DNA of 64,000 bases from Alphaproteobacteria bacterium (GTDB lineage: Bacteria; Pseudomonadota; Alphaproteobacteria; UBA9219): contig JAFALY010000029.1 of the NCBI GenBank assembly GCA_019233975.1, positions 62,001 to 126,000 of the forward strand, written 5' to 3'. Numbering within the stretch: position 1 is the first letter of the stretch; the number at the start of each line of letters is the position of its first letter. The notes beneath the pieces were generated by a model. That model saw nothing but the letters and a program-made list of their open reading frames with translations. It had not been told where the DNA came from and did not search any database. Below, piece after piece: positions 53,920 to 63,393 of this stretch. Both the position numbers and the translations under genes were made by a program.

Positions 53920-54144
53920 GGAAACTCCCTTCGAATTGAAGAATCAGTCGCGCGGATATTAACATTTTTACCGCATTAAACCTTACAAAAAACAATATTA
54001 ACCATAATATGATGTTGACGCAGGGGGATGGTCAGCGTACGCCAAAAGTCTTCCTTGTACAGGCTGGATCCGGTTATTGGTTCCGTTGGTTTATGCAGAT
54101 CCGCCGCTTGGGGATTAAAACGAAATTTATTGAATGGACTAACC

Positions 54145-55071
54145 ATGCAGCAGCTGAATTTGTACCGTTTTTATGAATTGGGTTCCACATTGCGCCGGAT
54201 GTTCTGTGCCAAGGCACAACAGCATGTCGCCAACATGTTCGGTCCGCTGGCGGACGCGCAAAACGTGCTGGATGGATTCATCAAGGGCGAAGTGTTCGCG
54301 CTTGAATCGTCCAAGGCGGATGCTCTGCGTTTGCAGTCAAAGATCGGCGCCATTTTCAACCGTTATTTCATCGACCCCGCGACCAAGCAATTGCGCGCGG
54401 GTGAAAATCAAGATCCCGTCGATGCGCACGACCTGAACATGATCCATGGCTTGCTGGATAAGTTCGAACAATCCCTGTCGGCTGAACTTGCGTTGCTCCC
54501 GGCTTTCTTGGCGGGCAAGCGCGGTATTTATTCAACGACCGAACTGGCTGATAACGCGCAAGCTGTTTTCTCGGACCACCTGCGCAAAACCATCCCCGCC
54601 GCGGCGCAGACGGAATTTAACGGCGCCGGCCGCGCGTTGGTGTTCGGTATGGGTACAGCCGCCGCTGTTCACATGCTGCGTGCGGTTGATATGATGCTGC
54701 GCGCGTATTACGAAGCGTTTGTCGGTGGTACAGCATCGACGAAGGGTGAGCGTAACTATACCATGTATCTGAAGAAGCTGGCCGCGCTGCTGGATGATGA
54801 AGACGCGACCAACAAGCCGGATCGCCGCGTGATCCAGATGCTGATTCAGGTCAAGGATCATTACCGCAACCCGTTGCTGTTGCCGGAAACCAACCTGTCG
54901 ATCGACGAAGCGATGCAATTGTTCGGCTTGTCGAGCGCGGTCATTTCCATGATGGCGGAACAGTTGGCTTCGCGCCAGCCGGTGACCAAGGTCAACGGCA
55001 ACACTTCAAGGGTGAGCGCGGTTGAGGAAGACGAAGATTCCTTTGATTATCCGCTGCAGGCCGCGCAATAA
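54145..55071 (+). CDS. Unrecognised helical protein, possibly HEPN-like
   Basis: The ATG at 54145 is preferred; an in-frame GTG at 54028 adds a sequence without sense. The 308-residue protein looks fully helical. AVHMLRAVDMMLRAYYEAFV near 180 and VKDHYRNPLLLPETNLSIDE near 235 resemble HEPN/DUF4145-type proteins, but the catalytic histidine after YRNP is absent. AT-rich DNA (53920-54000) precedes it. Confidence 0.55.
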   Translation: MQQLNLYRFYELGSTLRRMFCAKAQQHVANMFGPLADAQNVLDGFIKGEVFALESSKADALRLQSKIGAIFNRYFIDPATKQLRAGENQDPVDAHDLNMIHGLLDKFEQSLSAELALLPAFLAGKRGIYSTTELADNAQAVFSDHLRKTIPAAAQTEFNGAGRALVFGMGTAAAVHMLRAVDMMLRAYYEAFVGGTASTKGERNYTMYLKKLAALLDDEDATNKPDRRVIQMLIQVKDHYRNPLLLPETNLSIDEAMQLFGLSSAVISMMAEQLASRQPVTKVNGNTSRVSAVEEDEDSFDYPLQAAQ

Positions 55072-55086
55072 AGGCAACGCAGTCTT

Positions 55087-55923
55087 TTAGCGCCTGCCGC
55101 GCAGTTTCCCGACCCAGCGCAGTATTTTGCTAACCGCCTCGTCATTGATGCCTGTGGCGCCCTTGATCGCGTTGTAGAGCGCCAGCGCCTGCTTATCCAG
55201 ATAGATCAACAAGCTTTTCAGCCCGTCTTCGGGTCGCGCACGGTAATTGGTGGCGACCTTGCCGGGTGGCTTATTTTCGACCGTGAAGTAATAAAGGGCG
55301 ATGGAACGGCGCGTGCGGTCTTCCGGGCAGGCGAGCGGCGTCGGGTGCCCGTGGTAGGAATCAAAATCCGTATTAAAGATGACGCAGCGATTAAAGTCGG
55401 GCCTGATTTTTTCAAAACACTGCTTCATGTCGCGCGTCCATAATTCCAGATGTCCGCCGAAGCTGTCCTGCCAATCATCATTCAGGTAAACCAGAACATT
55501 CACGCGACGACGCCACATGCGGTGATGCGGATGCACGGTAAAGTCCGCATGGATGTTCAAAAACCCCCCGCGCTCAATCTGGTGCAGGCCGCCGCCTTCC
55601 AACGCCGTATCGGGAACCAGATTGGGTATGCCCGTCAGTTCCGACAGCCAGGCAACAAAATCGGGGCTGTTCAACCGGTCGATGATCGCCAGTAGGCGCG
55701 GCGGTATCAGGTCGCGCTTGTTCAGGCCGCCCTTGTCTTCGTTGACATGCTGATAGTGAATCCATCCGTCGCCGCTGATGGGCGGGAAATCCGCCGCCGC
55801 CTGCTGCAACGTGTCGGCATCCAGAAACTGGTCAATTGCTATATGCGGGAATACGGGCGCCTGCTGGTACCGCTGCTTCATGTCGGAGAGGGCGTTGTGC
55901 CATTTATTCAGATCCAAAATCAT
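55087..55923 (-). CDS. 2OG-Fe(II) oxygenase
   Basis: The 278-residue prolyl-4-hydroxylase-like protein has the iron ligands H125 and D127 in NIHADFTVHP. A distal histidine lies near 191-193 in YHGHPTPL, with R205/R206 for 2-oxoglutarate in RTRRSIALYYFT. It overlaps the GT2 gene by four bases. Relatives in polysaccharide clusters hydroxylate sugar or protein substrates; the target here is unknown. Confidence 0.85.
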   Translation of the reverse strand: MILDLNKWHNALSDMKQRYQQAPVFPHIAIDQFLDADTLQQAAADFPPISGDGWIHYQHVNEDKGGLNKRDLIPPRLLAIIDRLNSPDFVAWLSELTGIPNLVPDTALEGGGLHQIERGGFLNIHADFTVHPHHRMWRRRVNVLVYLNDDWQDSFGGHLELWTRDMKQCFEKIRPDFNRCVIFNTDFDSYHGHPTPLACPEDRTRRSIALYYFTVENKPPGKVATNYRARPEDGLKSLLIYLDKQALALYNAIKGATGINDEAVSKILRWVGKLRGRR

Positions 55924-56678
55924 GACGTGTGTTCTTTCAGATTGTCAAAAAGCCCGCCTTTGGCGGACACAGAACGCGCATAGCGGAATGCCAGACTTGT
56001 GCCGACAACGCCAAGCCCGTAGATGATGCTGCGGCGTAGATTGATGGACGACGCCTCGTCAAAATATTTCGCGGGGCATGAGATTTCCCCCACCTTAAAA
56101 CCGTGATAAATCGCCTGCGCCAGAAACTGGTTATCAAAGACGAAATCATCGGAATTACGCGTGTAATCAAACTTCTCCAGAACCTCGCGGCGATAGCCGC
56201 GAAAACCGGTGTGGTATTCGGACAGATGTTGTTCTTGCATCAGGTTCTGAAACGTCGTCAGTGCTTTGTTGGCGATGAATTTGTACATCGGCATGCCGCC
56301 GGCCAGTGCGCTGCCCACCAGCATGCGCGACGCCAGAATAATATCATACGGCCCCGCCATCAGCATCCACGCCATTGCGGGCACCAAACGCGGGTCATAT
56401 TGATAATCCGGATGCAGCATAATGACGATATCGGCACCGCGTTCCAGCGCCAACCGGTAACAGGTTTTCTGGTTCCCGCCGTAACCGCGATTTTCAGGAT
56501 GCCGCACGCAGTACAACCCCAATTCTTCGGCGACGCGTACGGTTGCGTCGCGGCTGCAATCATCGACCAGAATAATATCGTCCACGACATCTTTGGGTAG
56601 GGCCTCCGCGGTCATGCGCAGTGTCTTTTCAGCGTTATAGGCGGGCATGACGACGGTGATTTTTTTATTCTCGATCAT
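55920..56678 (-). CDS. Glycosyltransferase family 2, dolichol-phosphate-mannose synthase-like
   Basis: The 252-residue protein has the GT2 strand ITVVMPAYNAEKTLR. The DD motifs follow as IILVDDCSRDATVR and DIVIMLHPDYQYDP, with TGFRGYRREVL later. This resembles prenyl-phosphate sugar synthases (DPM1/ArnC class). The start at 56678 is chosen by its match to the family. It overlaps neighbours on both sides, forming a unit with the oxygenase and the membrane protein. Confidence 0.87.
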   Translation of the reverse strand: MIENKKITVVMPAYNAEKTLRMTAEALPKDVVDDIILVDDCSRDATVRVAEELGLYCVRHPENRGYGGNQKTCYRLALERGADIVIMLHPDYQYDPRLVPAMAWMLMAGPYDIILASRMLVGSALAGGMPMYKFIANKALTTFQNLMQEQHLSEYHTGFRGYRREVLEKFDYTRNSDDFVFDNQFLAQAIYHGFKVGEISCPAKYFDEASSINLRRSIIYGLGVVGTSLAFRYARSVSAKGGLFDNLKEHTS

Positions 56679-56701
56679 GACGTGCGAATCGCTAAAGGGC
56701 T

Positions 56702-58333
56702 TTAATGACGGGGGCAAACAAACATGGCCCGCCGTTTGTCATCTGTCAAAGATTCCAGATGAGGCCGCCATGTCGGCTCCGCCATGGCCGCAGGCAGACA
56801 TTGCGACCTTGGGAACAAGGGGCCCAGTCCGACTTTTTCATACAAGGGGGTCAGGTTGTATAACATGGTTTTAAGGGGCAGCCAGCCATCGCTTTCCTGA
56901 ATGGATGGGCTGTTCATGGTCCAATTGTTTGTATGCAGGTAAACCTGCCCGCCTTTTTCCGTAAAGGCAAAGCCCTGCCAGAAAGTGAACAACGACCATT
57001 GCGATACGCGGCCGTCCTGGCTCATCAACATATCGGTCCACGGCGTTGCCCAGTCCCACAGGCAGCGATGCACCGCACGGCGGTTATAGGCCTGCATAGT
57101 CGTGTCATTGAATTGTATCAGGGGCCGCAATTCGGCGCTGAGCAAAAGAGGCTTGTCGCTTTTCATGGACTGATAGTCATCCATGCAGGATCGCCAGTCG
57201 CCGCTTTGCGTCACCTGCTGCTGCCACAACAGGGCGCCAGTGCATAAGGCCAGCAGGACGACGGGTGCGGCCCATCGTTCCGGTGCGACCTGCGGCAGGT
57301 TTTGCAGACAACGACAGGCGGCGGCCATGGTCATCAGCCCCAGCGCCATAAAGATATAGTCGAAACGGAAATTGACCTGTTCCCATATCGGCAGGGGCGG
57401 CGTCACGACCATGCGTATGCCCCAGTAAATCAGGCAGGCGGGCAGGATCGCGTAAACAAAGGGGCGTGCGCGCGGGGGGGTGAGCGCCAGTATCGGCACA
57501 GCCAAAACCGGCAGAATAATCAACGCTGCCACGGGGAACAGCGGCAACACCTTGGGCAGGATGAATTCATGCAGGCCGTTTTGCGCGTTTTGCCCTGTCG
57601 CCAGATAGGACCATAGCGCGCCGATCGCACCCGGCAAGGCCGCCAGTGAATACAGCAGGGGACGGTTATTGCCTTCCTTGTGCCGGATGTAAAAACCCGC
57701 CGCTGCCGTCAGGGCCAATTGACCCACGACGCTTTCATACAAACCGGCGAGCATCAGGGCACCAAGTAGCCCCAGCGCCACAAGGGCGGGCGCTTCATCA
57801 CGCCATGTTTTGCCGGGCCGGGCATGCAGGCACAGCATGACATGCATCCAGAATAACGGCACGGCCCACCGCGCGTTGTTAACAGCGTTCCAGTCCACGG
57901 GCACGCTGCATACCGTCCATGACACTAGCGGGAATATGGCCCAGGCTGCGCGTCCGGTGCGCCATAGGGTGACGATCAGGCCCAGATACAAAAAACCCGG
58001 CAAGGCATATTGCCAGAAAACAAAGATGTGTTTCAGTGTGCTGGCATCCGTGATGTTCAGCCACAGCGCCGCTTGCAAACCCAGCGCATTTAAAAACAAC
58101 GCCCCGTCGCGTGGATTGCCGACCGAAAACAAATGAACCCAGATATTGTCCAACCGCGGCGGTTCATTTGTGAACACATAGGAACGTGACAGGTGAACCA
58201 GAAATTCCATGGCCCCGTCACCCCAAAAGCCGCGCAGCAATGCCGTATCGACATAAAGATGGTAGCCCCACGCCGTGAAATAGAGCAGGGAGGCAAAAAC
58301 CAGAGCCAGACGAAGAGGTAGGGTGCGTTGCAT
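56702..58333 (-). CDS. Large multi-span membrane protein, GT-C-like
   Basis: The 543-residue protein has about ten to twelve membrane spans, beginning LRLALVFASLLYFTAWGY. An acidic DxxxE-like pair on the first loop (GDGAMEFLVHL) hints at the GT-C membrane glycosyltransferase fold. A soluble C-terminal domain follows (about residues 370-543), rich in Trp. Using the prenyl-phosphate sugar made by the GT2 upstream would be reasonable. Confidence 0.65.
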   Translation of the reverse strand: MQRTLPLRLALVFASLLYFTAWGYHLYVDTALLRGFWGDGAMEFLVHLSRSYVFTNEPPRLDNIWVHLFSVGNPRDGALFLNALGLQAALWLNITDASTLKHIFVFWQYALPGFLYLGLIVTLWRTGRAAWAIFPLVSWTVCSVPVDWNAVNNARWAVPLFWMHVMLCLHARPGKTWRDEAPALVALGLLGALMLAGLYESVVGQLALTAAAGFYIRHKEGNNRPLLYSLAALPGAIGALWSYLATGQNAQNGLHEFILPKVLPLFPVAALIILPVLAVPILALTPPRARPFVYAILPACLIYWGIRMVVTPPLPIWEQVNFRFDYIFMALGLMTMAAACRCLQNLPQVAPERWAAPVVLLALCTGALLWQQQVTQSGDWRSCMDDYQSMKSDKPLLLSAELRPLIQFNDTTMQAYNRRAVHRCLWDWATPWTDMLMSQDGRVSQWSLFTFWQGFAFTEKGGQVYLHTNNWTMNSPSIQESDGWLPLKTMLYNLTPLYEKVGLGPLFPRSQCLPAAMAEPTWRPHLESLTDDKRRAMFVCPRH

Positions 58334-58515
58334 GGGTTATTGGTTAACAGGGTTGGTTGCGTAGCCTAGCAAAAGATTCTTTCAAATTATGAATGACAAA
58401 TAACCCAATAAATACAGGCATGAAATTAAAGTCCATGCTTGCAAGTATTGTGGTGACCCCCGCTAATCTGGTAGGTTAACAGTGTGTAAAGATCTTATTT
58501 TCAACGGAGAAGATA

Positions 58516-59769
58516 ATGGCAAGTGATTTGATTGAATCCGATACTGCTGCCCCAAAAACAGAGACAGGTGGGCTGGGCGATAAGATATCTGATCTCATGG
58601 ACCAAGAATTTGGTGTTGCACCAGATGCGTTTTTTGAGGGGCTTTCAAAGAAACTTGGTTTGGACATCGACACGCTTAAACTAAGTTTTGCAAAAATGGC
58701 AGGACTAACCGAAGAAGATGCGCATAAGAAACCCGCCGTCCAATATCTTCTTGAGGGCATTGATTTCTTTATTCAACACCCGCTGTTTGCCACGACCATA
58801 TTGTCGTTGGGCGTTGAGGTCGCAAAGCAAATCACCGATCACGAGCACGCCGTTGTGCCTGAGAAGCTGCAGAACCTGTTTACCCTTGTAGGAATTGATG
58901 AAAAACAAGGTGCGGCCATTTTTCGTGAATCATTGGCCAAGGCTAGAGGAGAACACCAAGATCTGCCCCACCAGATATCCTATGTGGTTGGAGACATAGT
59001 AACTACATTAAAGAACCACAAGATACTTGCAGCAGCGGCGGCTCTGTTTGGCCTTGTTGATACAGACCCACTCACTTTGTTTCAAAGCAAAAACCCGAAG
59101 GACGTTAAAAAACGTCAAAAGGCCAAAAAGAAGCATACCGCTGGTATTGCGACTGCTATGCGTAGATACGACTATACGCTGGATAAGACGCATAACGAAG
59201 GGCAGGCATCCCTCCAAGCTTTATCTACGTATGTTGCAAAACATGGTGAAGCCCTGTTGCTGCTGACTGAATCTGTCACGGCCATCTCCCCCAACTTTTC
59301 CAGAGGCGATAACGAGAGAAACTTTCTGGCCAGACAAGCGCGTGGTGCCATGGTGGCCACGTCAGTCCAGCTTGCCGCGTGGGCAACGCAAACCTTGACC
59401 GATGCCAAGCGTTACGAAATCTCAGAGGGCAAAAAACACTCTGCAATACTGAATGCTTGGAGATTTGCGAAGCGCAATGTTGTTGATCCGTTCGTTACCA
59501 CTGTTCAATATTGCTACGCTGCGACATTGATGAATGCTGTTTTGGAAGAGACCACACCGAAAACCAGAGTAAATAAAGATGGGGTTGCGGAGCAATATTA
59601 TCCCAAGGTTGGTATTCTTAAGACGGGTATGCGGCTTATTAACGCAACCTTTGGCGGTGTTTTTGGTGGCATTGGTGCGGTTTTCATGGGTCAGGCGCTC
59701 CCGCATAGAAGGGATAAAGCTATTTTGCAAAATGGGGCGCAACAGCTTACACAGGTGCTGTCTAAATAA
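58516..59769 (+). CDS. Unrecognised protein with own terminator
   Basis: The 417-residue protein has a CGGAGAAGAT ribosome site. N-terminal 60 residues are acidic and helical. Several amphipathic or hydrophobic helices follow (FFIQHPLFATTILSLGVEVA, HKILAAAAALFGLVDTDP), with a strongly basic KKRQKAKKKH near 200. The C terminus (FGGVFGGIGAVFMGQALP) is glycine-rich and may enter a membrane. Codon use is more AT-rich than its neighbours. The preceding 180 bases hold no gene. Confidence 0.65.
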   Translation: MASDLIESDTAAPKTETGGLGDKISDLMDQEFGVAPDAFFEGLSKKLGLDIDTLKLSFAKMAGLTEEDAHKKPAVQYLLEGIDFFIQHPLFATTILSLGVEVAKQITDHEHAVVPEKLQNLFTLVGIDEKQGAAIFRESLAKARGEHQDLPHQISYVVGDIVTTLKNHKILAAAAALFGLVDTDPLTLFQSKNPKDVKKRQKAKKKHTAGIATAMRRYDYTLDKTHNEGQASLQALSTYVAKHGEALLLLTESVTAISPNFSRGDNERNFLARQARGAMVATSVQLAAWATQTLTDAKRYEISEGKKHSAILNAWRFAKRNVVDPFVTTVQYCYAATLMNAVLEETTPKTRVNKDGVAEQYYPKVGILKTGMRLINATFGGVFGGIGAVFMGQALPHRRDKAILQNGAQQLTQVLSK

Positions 59770-59785
59770 TCCCGCTGTTTTCAGA

Positions 59786-59812
59786 AAAGGGGCCTTTTGG
59801 CCCCTTTTTTTG
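59786..59812 (+). terminator. Rho-independent terminator
   Basis: AAAGGGGCC pairs with GGCCCCTTT across a TTTT loop and runs into a seven-T tract. It ends the 417-residue gene transcript and leaves the following gene to its own promoter. Confidence 0.9.
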
Positions 59813-59911
59813 TATGTATTTCAAACTGTTCTGATTTTAAACCTTGGTTAAGCCCTTGAATGCTATGTGTAAGGGTGCAAAGGCATAACAGGGACCGGGT
59901 CCAGGGACAGT

Positions 59912-60358
59912 ATGAGCGCAGACAATACAGAACATCAGGAAGACATGACGGCCGAAGAAACGCGCGAACAGCGTCTGGTCGAACGTGTGCGCAACGCGTT
60001 GTTGGTTGCCGGTCAGGAGTTGGGTGCCGAGGGTGACCATTGGCCCGCCATTAAATCCACCATCCAACAATTGGCGCGCGATTACGAAGATGTGAAGATT
60101 GAACGTAACGTGGACGCCGAATTGCAATTGCATCTGGCTGAGCAAATCAACCTGATCGAAAAAGCCATCGCGGGCCTGCCCGACGAAGCGAAGGTTGAGA
60201 TCAACAAAGACATCAAGGAACTGCGCGAGATTTACGACGCGTATTTCAGCCCGGTGCCGCAGAATGTGATTGAAGAAGTCGCGGCGGATGAAGAAGCCCC
60301 CTTGCATGTGCGCCGTGCGGCGGCCATCCTCTCGACGTTGGAGGAACCGAATGACTAA
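59912..60358 (+). CDS. Unrecognised acidic helical protein
   Basis: The 148-residue product is predicted almost fully helical and acidic: EETREQRLVERVRNALLVAG, then DAELQLHLAEQINLIEKAIA and EINKDIKELREIYDAYFS. No signal peptide, cysteine or known motif is visible. It overlaps the next gene by eight bases and the two are probably a complex. Confidence 0.55.
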   Translation: MSADNTEHQEDMTAEETREQRLVERVRNALLVAGQELGAEGDHWPAIKSTIQQLARDYEDVKIERNVDAELQLHLAEQINLIEKAIAGLPDEAKVEINKDIKELREIYDAYFSPVPQNVIEEVAADEEAPLHVRRAAAILSTLEEPND

Positions 60359-60890
60359 AGACACGCATGACCATATGACGCGCCATCAGGAAAAGGCCGA
60401 ACAGCTTTCCGTCCGCGTAGCTGAGGATGGAGATGACGAAGGCAAGTCCGGTAAAGGCAAAGCTGGCGGGTTCGCGGGCGGTGCTGGTGCGCTGACGGCC
60501 AAGGAAGTCATTGCCAAAGATTCCAATCGCCAGGATGAGGGCGATTATCACGGCATTGTCGAAGAGGGCTTACAAAGCGCCGAGCGCATCGCCTCGGAAA
60601 AAGAACAACGCGTACAGGCGCGTACTGTATTGGCCGAGAAAATGGCGGCGGCGCTGGAGAGGCTCAGCAACGATACGCTGCACAAACTCTTTCAGGCTGG
60701 CCTTATTGATACGCGCACGGCCCAAAAACTGGGCCTGATTTCGCGCACGATCACCAGCATCCTGTCCGCTGCGGTTGATACGGTCGCTATTAATCTGCTG
60801 AGCTATGAACAGAAACTGCAGATCGAAAATCGTACACCGCATAAACCCAACGCTGTTTCGTCCGTTACCCCGCCGCGCCACGATATGTAG
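60351..60890 (+). CDS. Unrecognised glycine/charge-rich protein
   Basis: The ATG at 60351 (inside the previous stop, ATGACTAA) gives 179 residues; an earlier in-frame start at 60270 would overlap further. The N-terminal 60 are Gly/Lys/Asp-rich and likely disordered. A helical body follows (ARTVLAEKMAAALERLSNDT, then TAQKLGLISRTITSILSAAV). Function unknown; coupling to the acidic protein suggests a pair. Confidence 0.55.
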   Translation: MTKDTHDHMTRHQEKAEQLSVRVAEDGDDEGKSGKGKAGGFAGGAGALTAKEVIAKDSNRQDEGDYHGIVEEGLQSAERIASEKEQRVQARTVLAEKMAAALERLSNDTLHKLFQAGLIDTRTAQKLGLISRTITSILSAAVDTVAINLLSYEQKLQIENRTPHKPNAVSSVTPPRHDM

Positions 60891-60972
60891 GGCGGCTTTA
60901 GGGTCTGGACCGCCTTCTCTCCCGCCAATGCCTGTGCTAGGGTGCGTGCCTGATTTTTAGGCAGGCGCGTGA

Positions 60973-61755
60973 ATGGCGAGTTTTCATCAACATCATCATC
61001 TTATCCCGAATTTGCTGCATTGGCTGGCGGCGGGGAGTTTGGGGGCATCGGTGGCATCGCTCGCTGCGCGTTTTGGTGTGCGCGACGCTGATCGCATGCC
61101 GGGCGAAAGCCCGATGCCGTCCTGCCTTTACTGCTTGAAACCCTACAGCTGGCAAAACCTGACGCCCTTGTTCGGGTGGATCTTGCGTCCTGAAACGTTA
61201 TCTTTCACCTGTCCCTGTGGCCAGCGTAAGGGTGAGATTGCCATACCGGTTATCGAGATACTGGGTGCCGTGATCGGCATTGTGGCGATGGTGCTGGGCG
61301 GTTGGGGCCCGTGGGATATCCCCATGATTGCGGGTCTTACGCTTCTGCCCGCCATTGCCTGGGTCGACCTGCAATACGGCATTATCCCGGATGTGCTGAA
61401 TCTTTTGCTGGGCGTACTGGGCGCGTGTTGGGTCTGGACATCGGGTGGCGATTTTGACATCGCTCTTCTGACGGCGGGCGGCTTGCTGTTGACCGGACTT
61501 TTCTTTGCGGTTGTCTACAGCCATTGGCGCGGACGCGAAATGCTGGGCCTAGGCGACGTTAAATTTTTCGCGGCGGCAGGGCTTTGGATATTGCCTGAAC
61601 AAGTGCCGTGGTTTTTGGGTATGGCGGGTGTTTGGGGCGTGGTGCTGGCTTATGGCTGGCGGCGCGCGGGTGGTGGCAAGGAATTTCCTTTTGCGCCCGC
61701 TTTGTGCCTGTCCCTGATTATCTGTATTTTCTACCAGATTATAACGACCCCCTAA
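60973..61755 (+). CDS. A24-family prepilin peptidase
   Basis: The 260-residue membrane aspartyl protease cleaves and usually N-methylates type IV prepilins or pseudopilins. D132 in WVDLQYGIIPD and D195 in the GLGD motif are catalytic. The N-terminal CLYCLKPY...CPCG cysteine set marks the PilD/GspO class that also methylates. It starts in front of murJ and is probably co-transcribed. Confidence 0.9.
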   Translation: MASFHQHHHLIPNLLHWLAAGSLGASVASLAARFGVRDADRMPGESPMPSCLYCLKPYSWQNLTPLFGWILRPETLSFTCPCGQRKGEIAIPVIEILGAVIGIVAMVLGGWGPWDIPMIAGLTLLPAIAWVDLQYGIIPDVLNLLLGVLGACWVWTSGGDFDIALLTAGGLLLTGLFFAVVYSHWRGREMLGLGDVKFFAAAGLWILPEQVPWFLGMAGVWGVVLAYGWRRAGGGKEFPFAPALCLSLIICIFYQIITTP

Positions 61756-61765
61756 GGATTGATGG

Positions 61766-63340
61766 ATGAAAAGCTTTGCGCGTTCACTGGTGACCGTAAG
61801 CGGTCTGACGATTGTCAGCCGCGTTGGCGGTTTTTTGCGCGATACATTGACGGCCATGTTTTTGGGCGCAGGGCCTGTTGCCGACGCGTTTTTTGTGGCG
61901 CAACGCCTGCCGAATTTGTTCCGCAGCCTGTTTGCCGAAGGTGCTTTCTCCGCAGCGTTTGTTCCGCTTTATACAACCGAACAGGAACGGCATGGACGCG
62001 ATGCCGCGCAGGCCTTTGCCGGTCAGGCATTGGCCCTTCTGCTGGCAGCACTCATTCCTTTTTCGGCTGTTATTATGTGGTTCATGCCGCAGGTGATGCT
62101 GCTGCTCGCACCCGGTTTTGAAAATGACCCGCAGAAATACAATTTGGCGGTTTCCTACAGCACCATCACCTTCCCCTATCTGGCGTTGATATCGATTACG
62201 GCATTACAGACCGGCGTTTTGAATGCGCAGGGGCGGTTCGGCCCGGGCGCCGCTGCGCCGATCGCCTTTAACATCGTGCTGATCATCGCCATGTTTCTGG
62301 CACGCCTGTTTGCATGGCCGGTGGGTACGGCGCTCGCTTGGGCGGTCACAGCTTCTGGTGTTGTGCAAATGGTCTGGTTGATGGTCAGTTGTCACCGTGC
62401 TGGCGTGTCGTTGCCGCTCGTCTGGCCGCATTGGGGAGAGGCCAGCAAGCGTTTATTCAGACGCATCGGACCGGGTGCGCTGGGTGCTGGTGCGGCGCAG
62501 GTGAATTTGCTGATCTCCACCATTTTGGCGTCAACCTTGCCGACAGGGGCCGTTTCCTATCTGTTTTATGCAGACCGGCTGAACCAGCTGCCGCTGGGCG
62601 TCGTCGGAATCGCGGTTGCGACGACGCTTTTGCCGGTGCTCAGCCGCCATATCGAAGGTGGCCGCGAAGAAGAAGCGCACTATTATATGAGCCGCTCGGT
62701 GGAGTTTTGCTTGCTCCTTGGCTTGCCCGCAACGCTCGGCCTTGCGTTGGCGGCTGTGCCGATTATCCAGACCTTGTTCGAACACGGCGTCTTTACGCAT
62801 GAAGATTCTCTGGCCACCGCCGCCACGCTGGCGGCTTATGCGCTTGGCATCCCCGCGTTCTTGCTGGTGAAGGTTTTTGCCGCCGGATTTTTTGCACGAC
62901 ATGACACCAGTACGCCCGTGCGCGTGGCAATCATCGCCATGGTCGTGAACGTGGTGGCGTCCATCCTGTTTCTGGGGTTGTTTAAACAGGTAGGAATTGC
63001 GCTTGCCAACAGCCTGGCGGTTTCAGTGAATGCGGTTTTGTTGTATTTAAGATTGCGCAAGAAAATCGGTCCGTTTGGCGATGCCCGTTTGCGGCAGAGC
63101 GTTTTGCGCCTTGGCCTGAGCGCCGCAGGCATGGCGGCCTTAATCGTCTTATTGGTGCTTGTCCTGCAACCCCGGTTCCAGCCGCACCATCTGGCCGCGA
63201 ATATTGCCTGGCTTTGCCTGCTGATCGGTGTCGCGCTGGTGGGATATGCCGGTCTTTTGCTGGCGACGCGGGCGCTTGTCTGGCGTGATGTGCTTGCGCT
63301 TTTGCGCCGCGAAACTAAGATAGGCGCTATTGACCAATAA
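61766..63340 (+). CDS. murJ: Lipid II flippase MurJ
   Basis: MurJ flips undecaprenyl-linked peptidoglycan precursor across the inner membrane. The 524-residue MOP-family protein has about 14 spans. The typical N-terminal [20 protein letters not shown], then [22 protein letters not shown], carries the conserved arginines of the central cavity. It follows the peptidase gene by ten bases and precedes trpS. Confidence 0.96.
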   Translation: MKSFARSLVTVSGLTIVSRVGGFLRDTLTAMFLGAGPVADAFFVAQRLPNLFRSLFAEGAFSAAFVPLYTTEQERHGRDAAQAFAGQALALLLAALIPFSAVIMWFMPQVMLLLAPGFENDPQKYNLAVSYSTITFPYLALISITALQTGVLNAQGRFGPGAAAPIAFNIVLIIAMFLARLFAWPVGTALAWAVTASGVVQMVWLMVSCHRAGVSLPLVWPHWGEASKRLFRRIGPGALGAGAAQVNLLISTILASTLPTGAVSYLFYADRLNQLPLGVVGIAVATTLLPVLSRHIEGGREEEAHYYMSRSVEFCLLLGLPATLGLALAAVPIIQTLFEHGVFTHEDSLATAATLAAYALGIPAFLLVKVFAAGFFARHDTSTPVRVAIIAMVVNVVASILFLGLFKQVGIALANSLAVSVNAVLLYLRLRKKIGPFGDARLRQSVLRLGLSAAGMAALIVLLVLVLQPRFQPHHLAANIAWLCLLIGVALVGYAGLLLATRALVWRDVLALLRRETKIGAIDQ

Positions 63341-63393
63341 CGCCTTGTGCCCGCGCAAGACACAGTGACCGTCCGATATATAAAGGGATCAAC

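Noticed and set aside
53940-54010. TTAACCAT-like sequence reminiscent of a CtrA half-site
   Set aside because: A single half-site in AT-rich DNA; spacing of TTAA elements does not match the full CtrA pattern.
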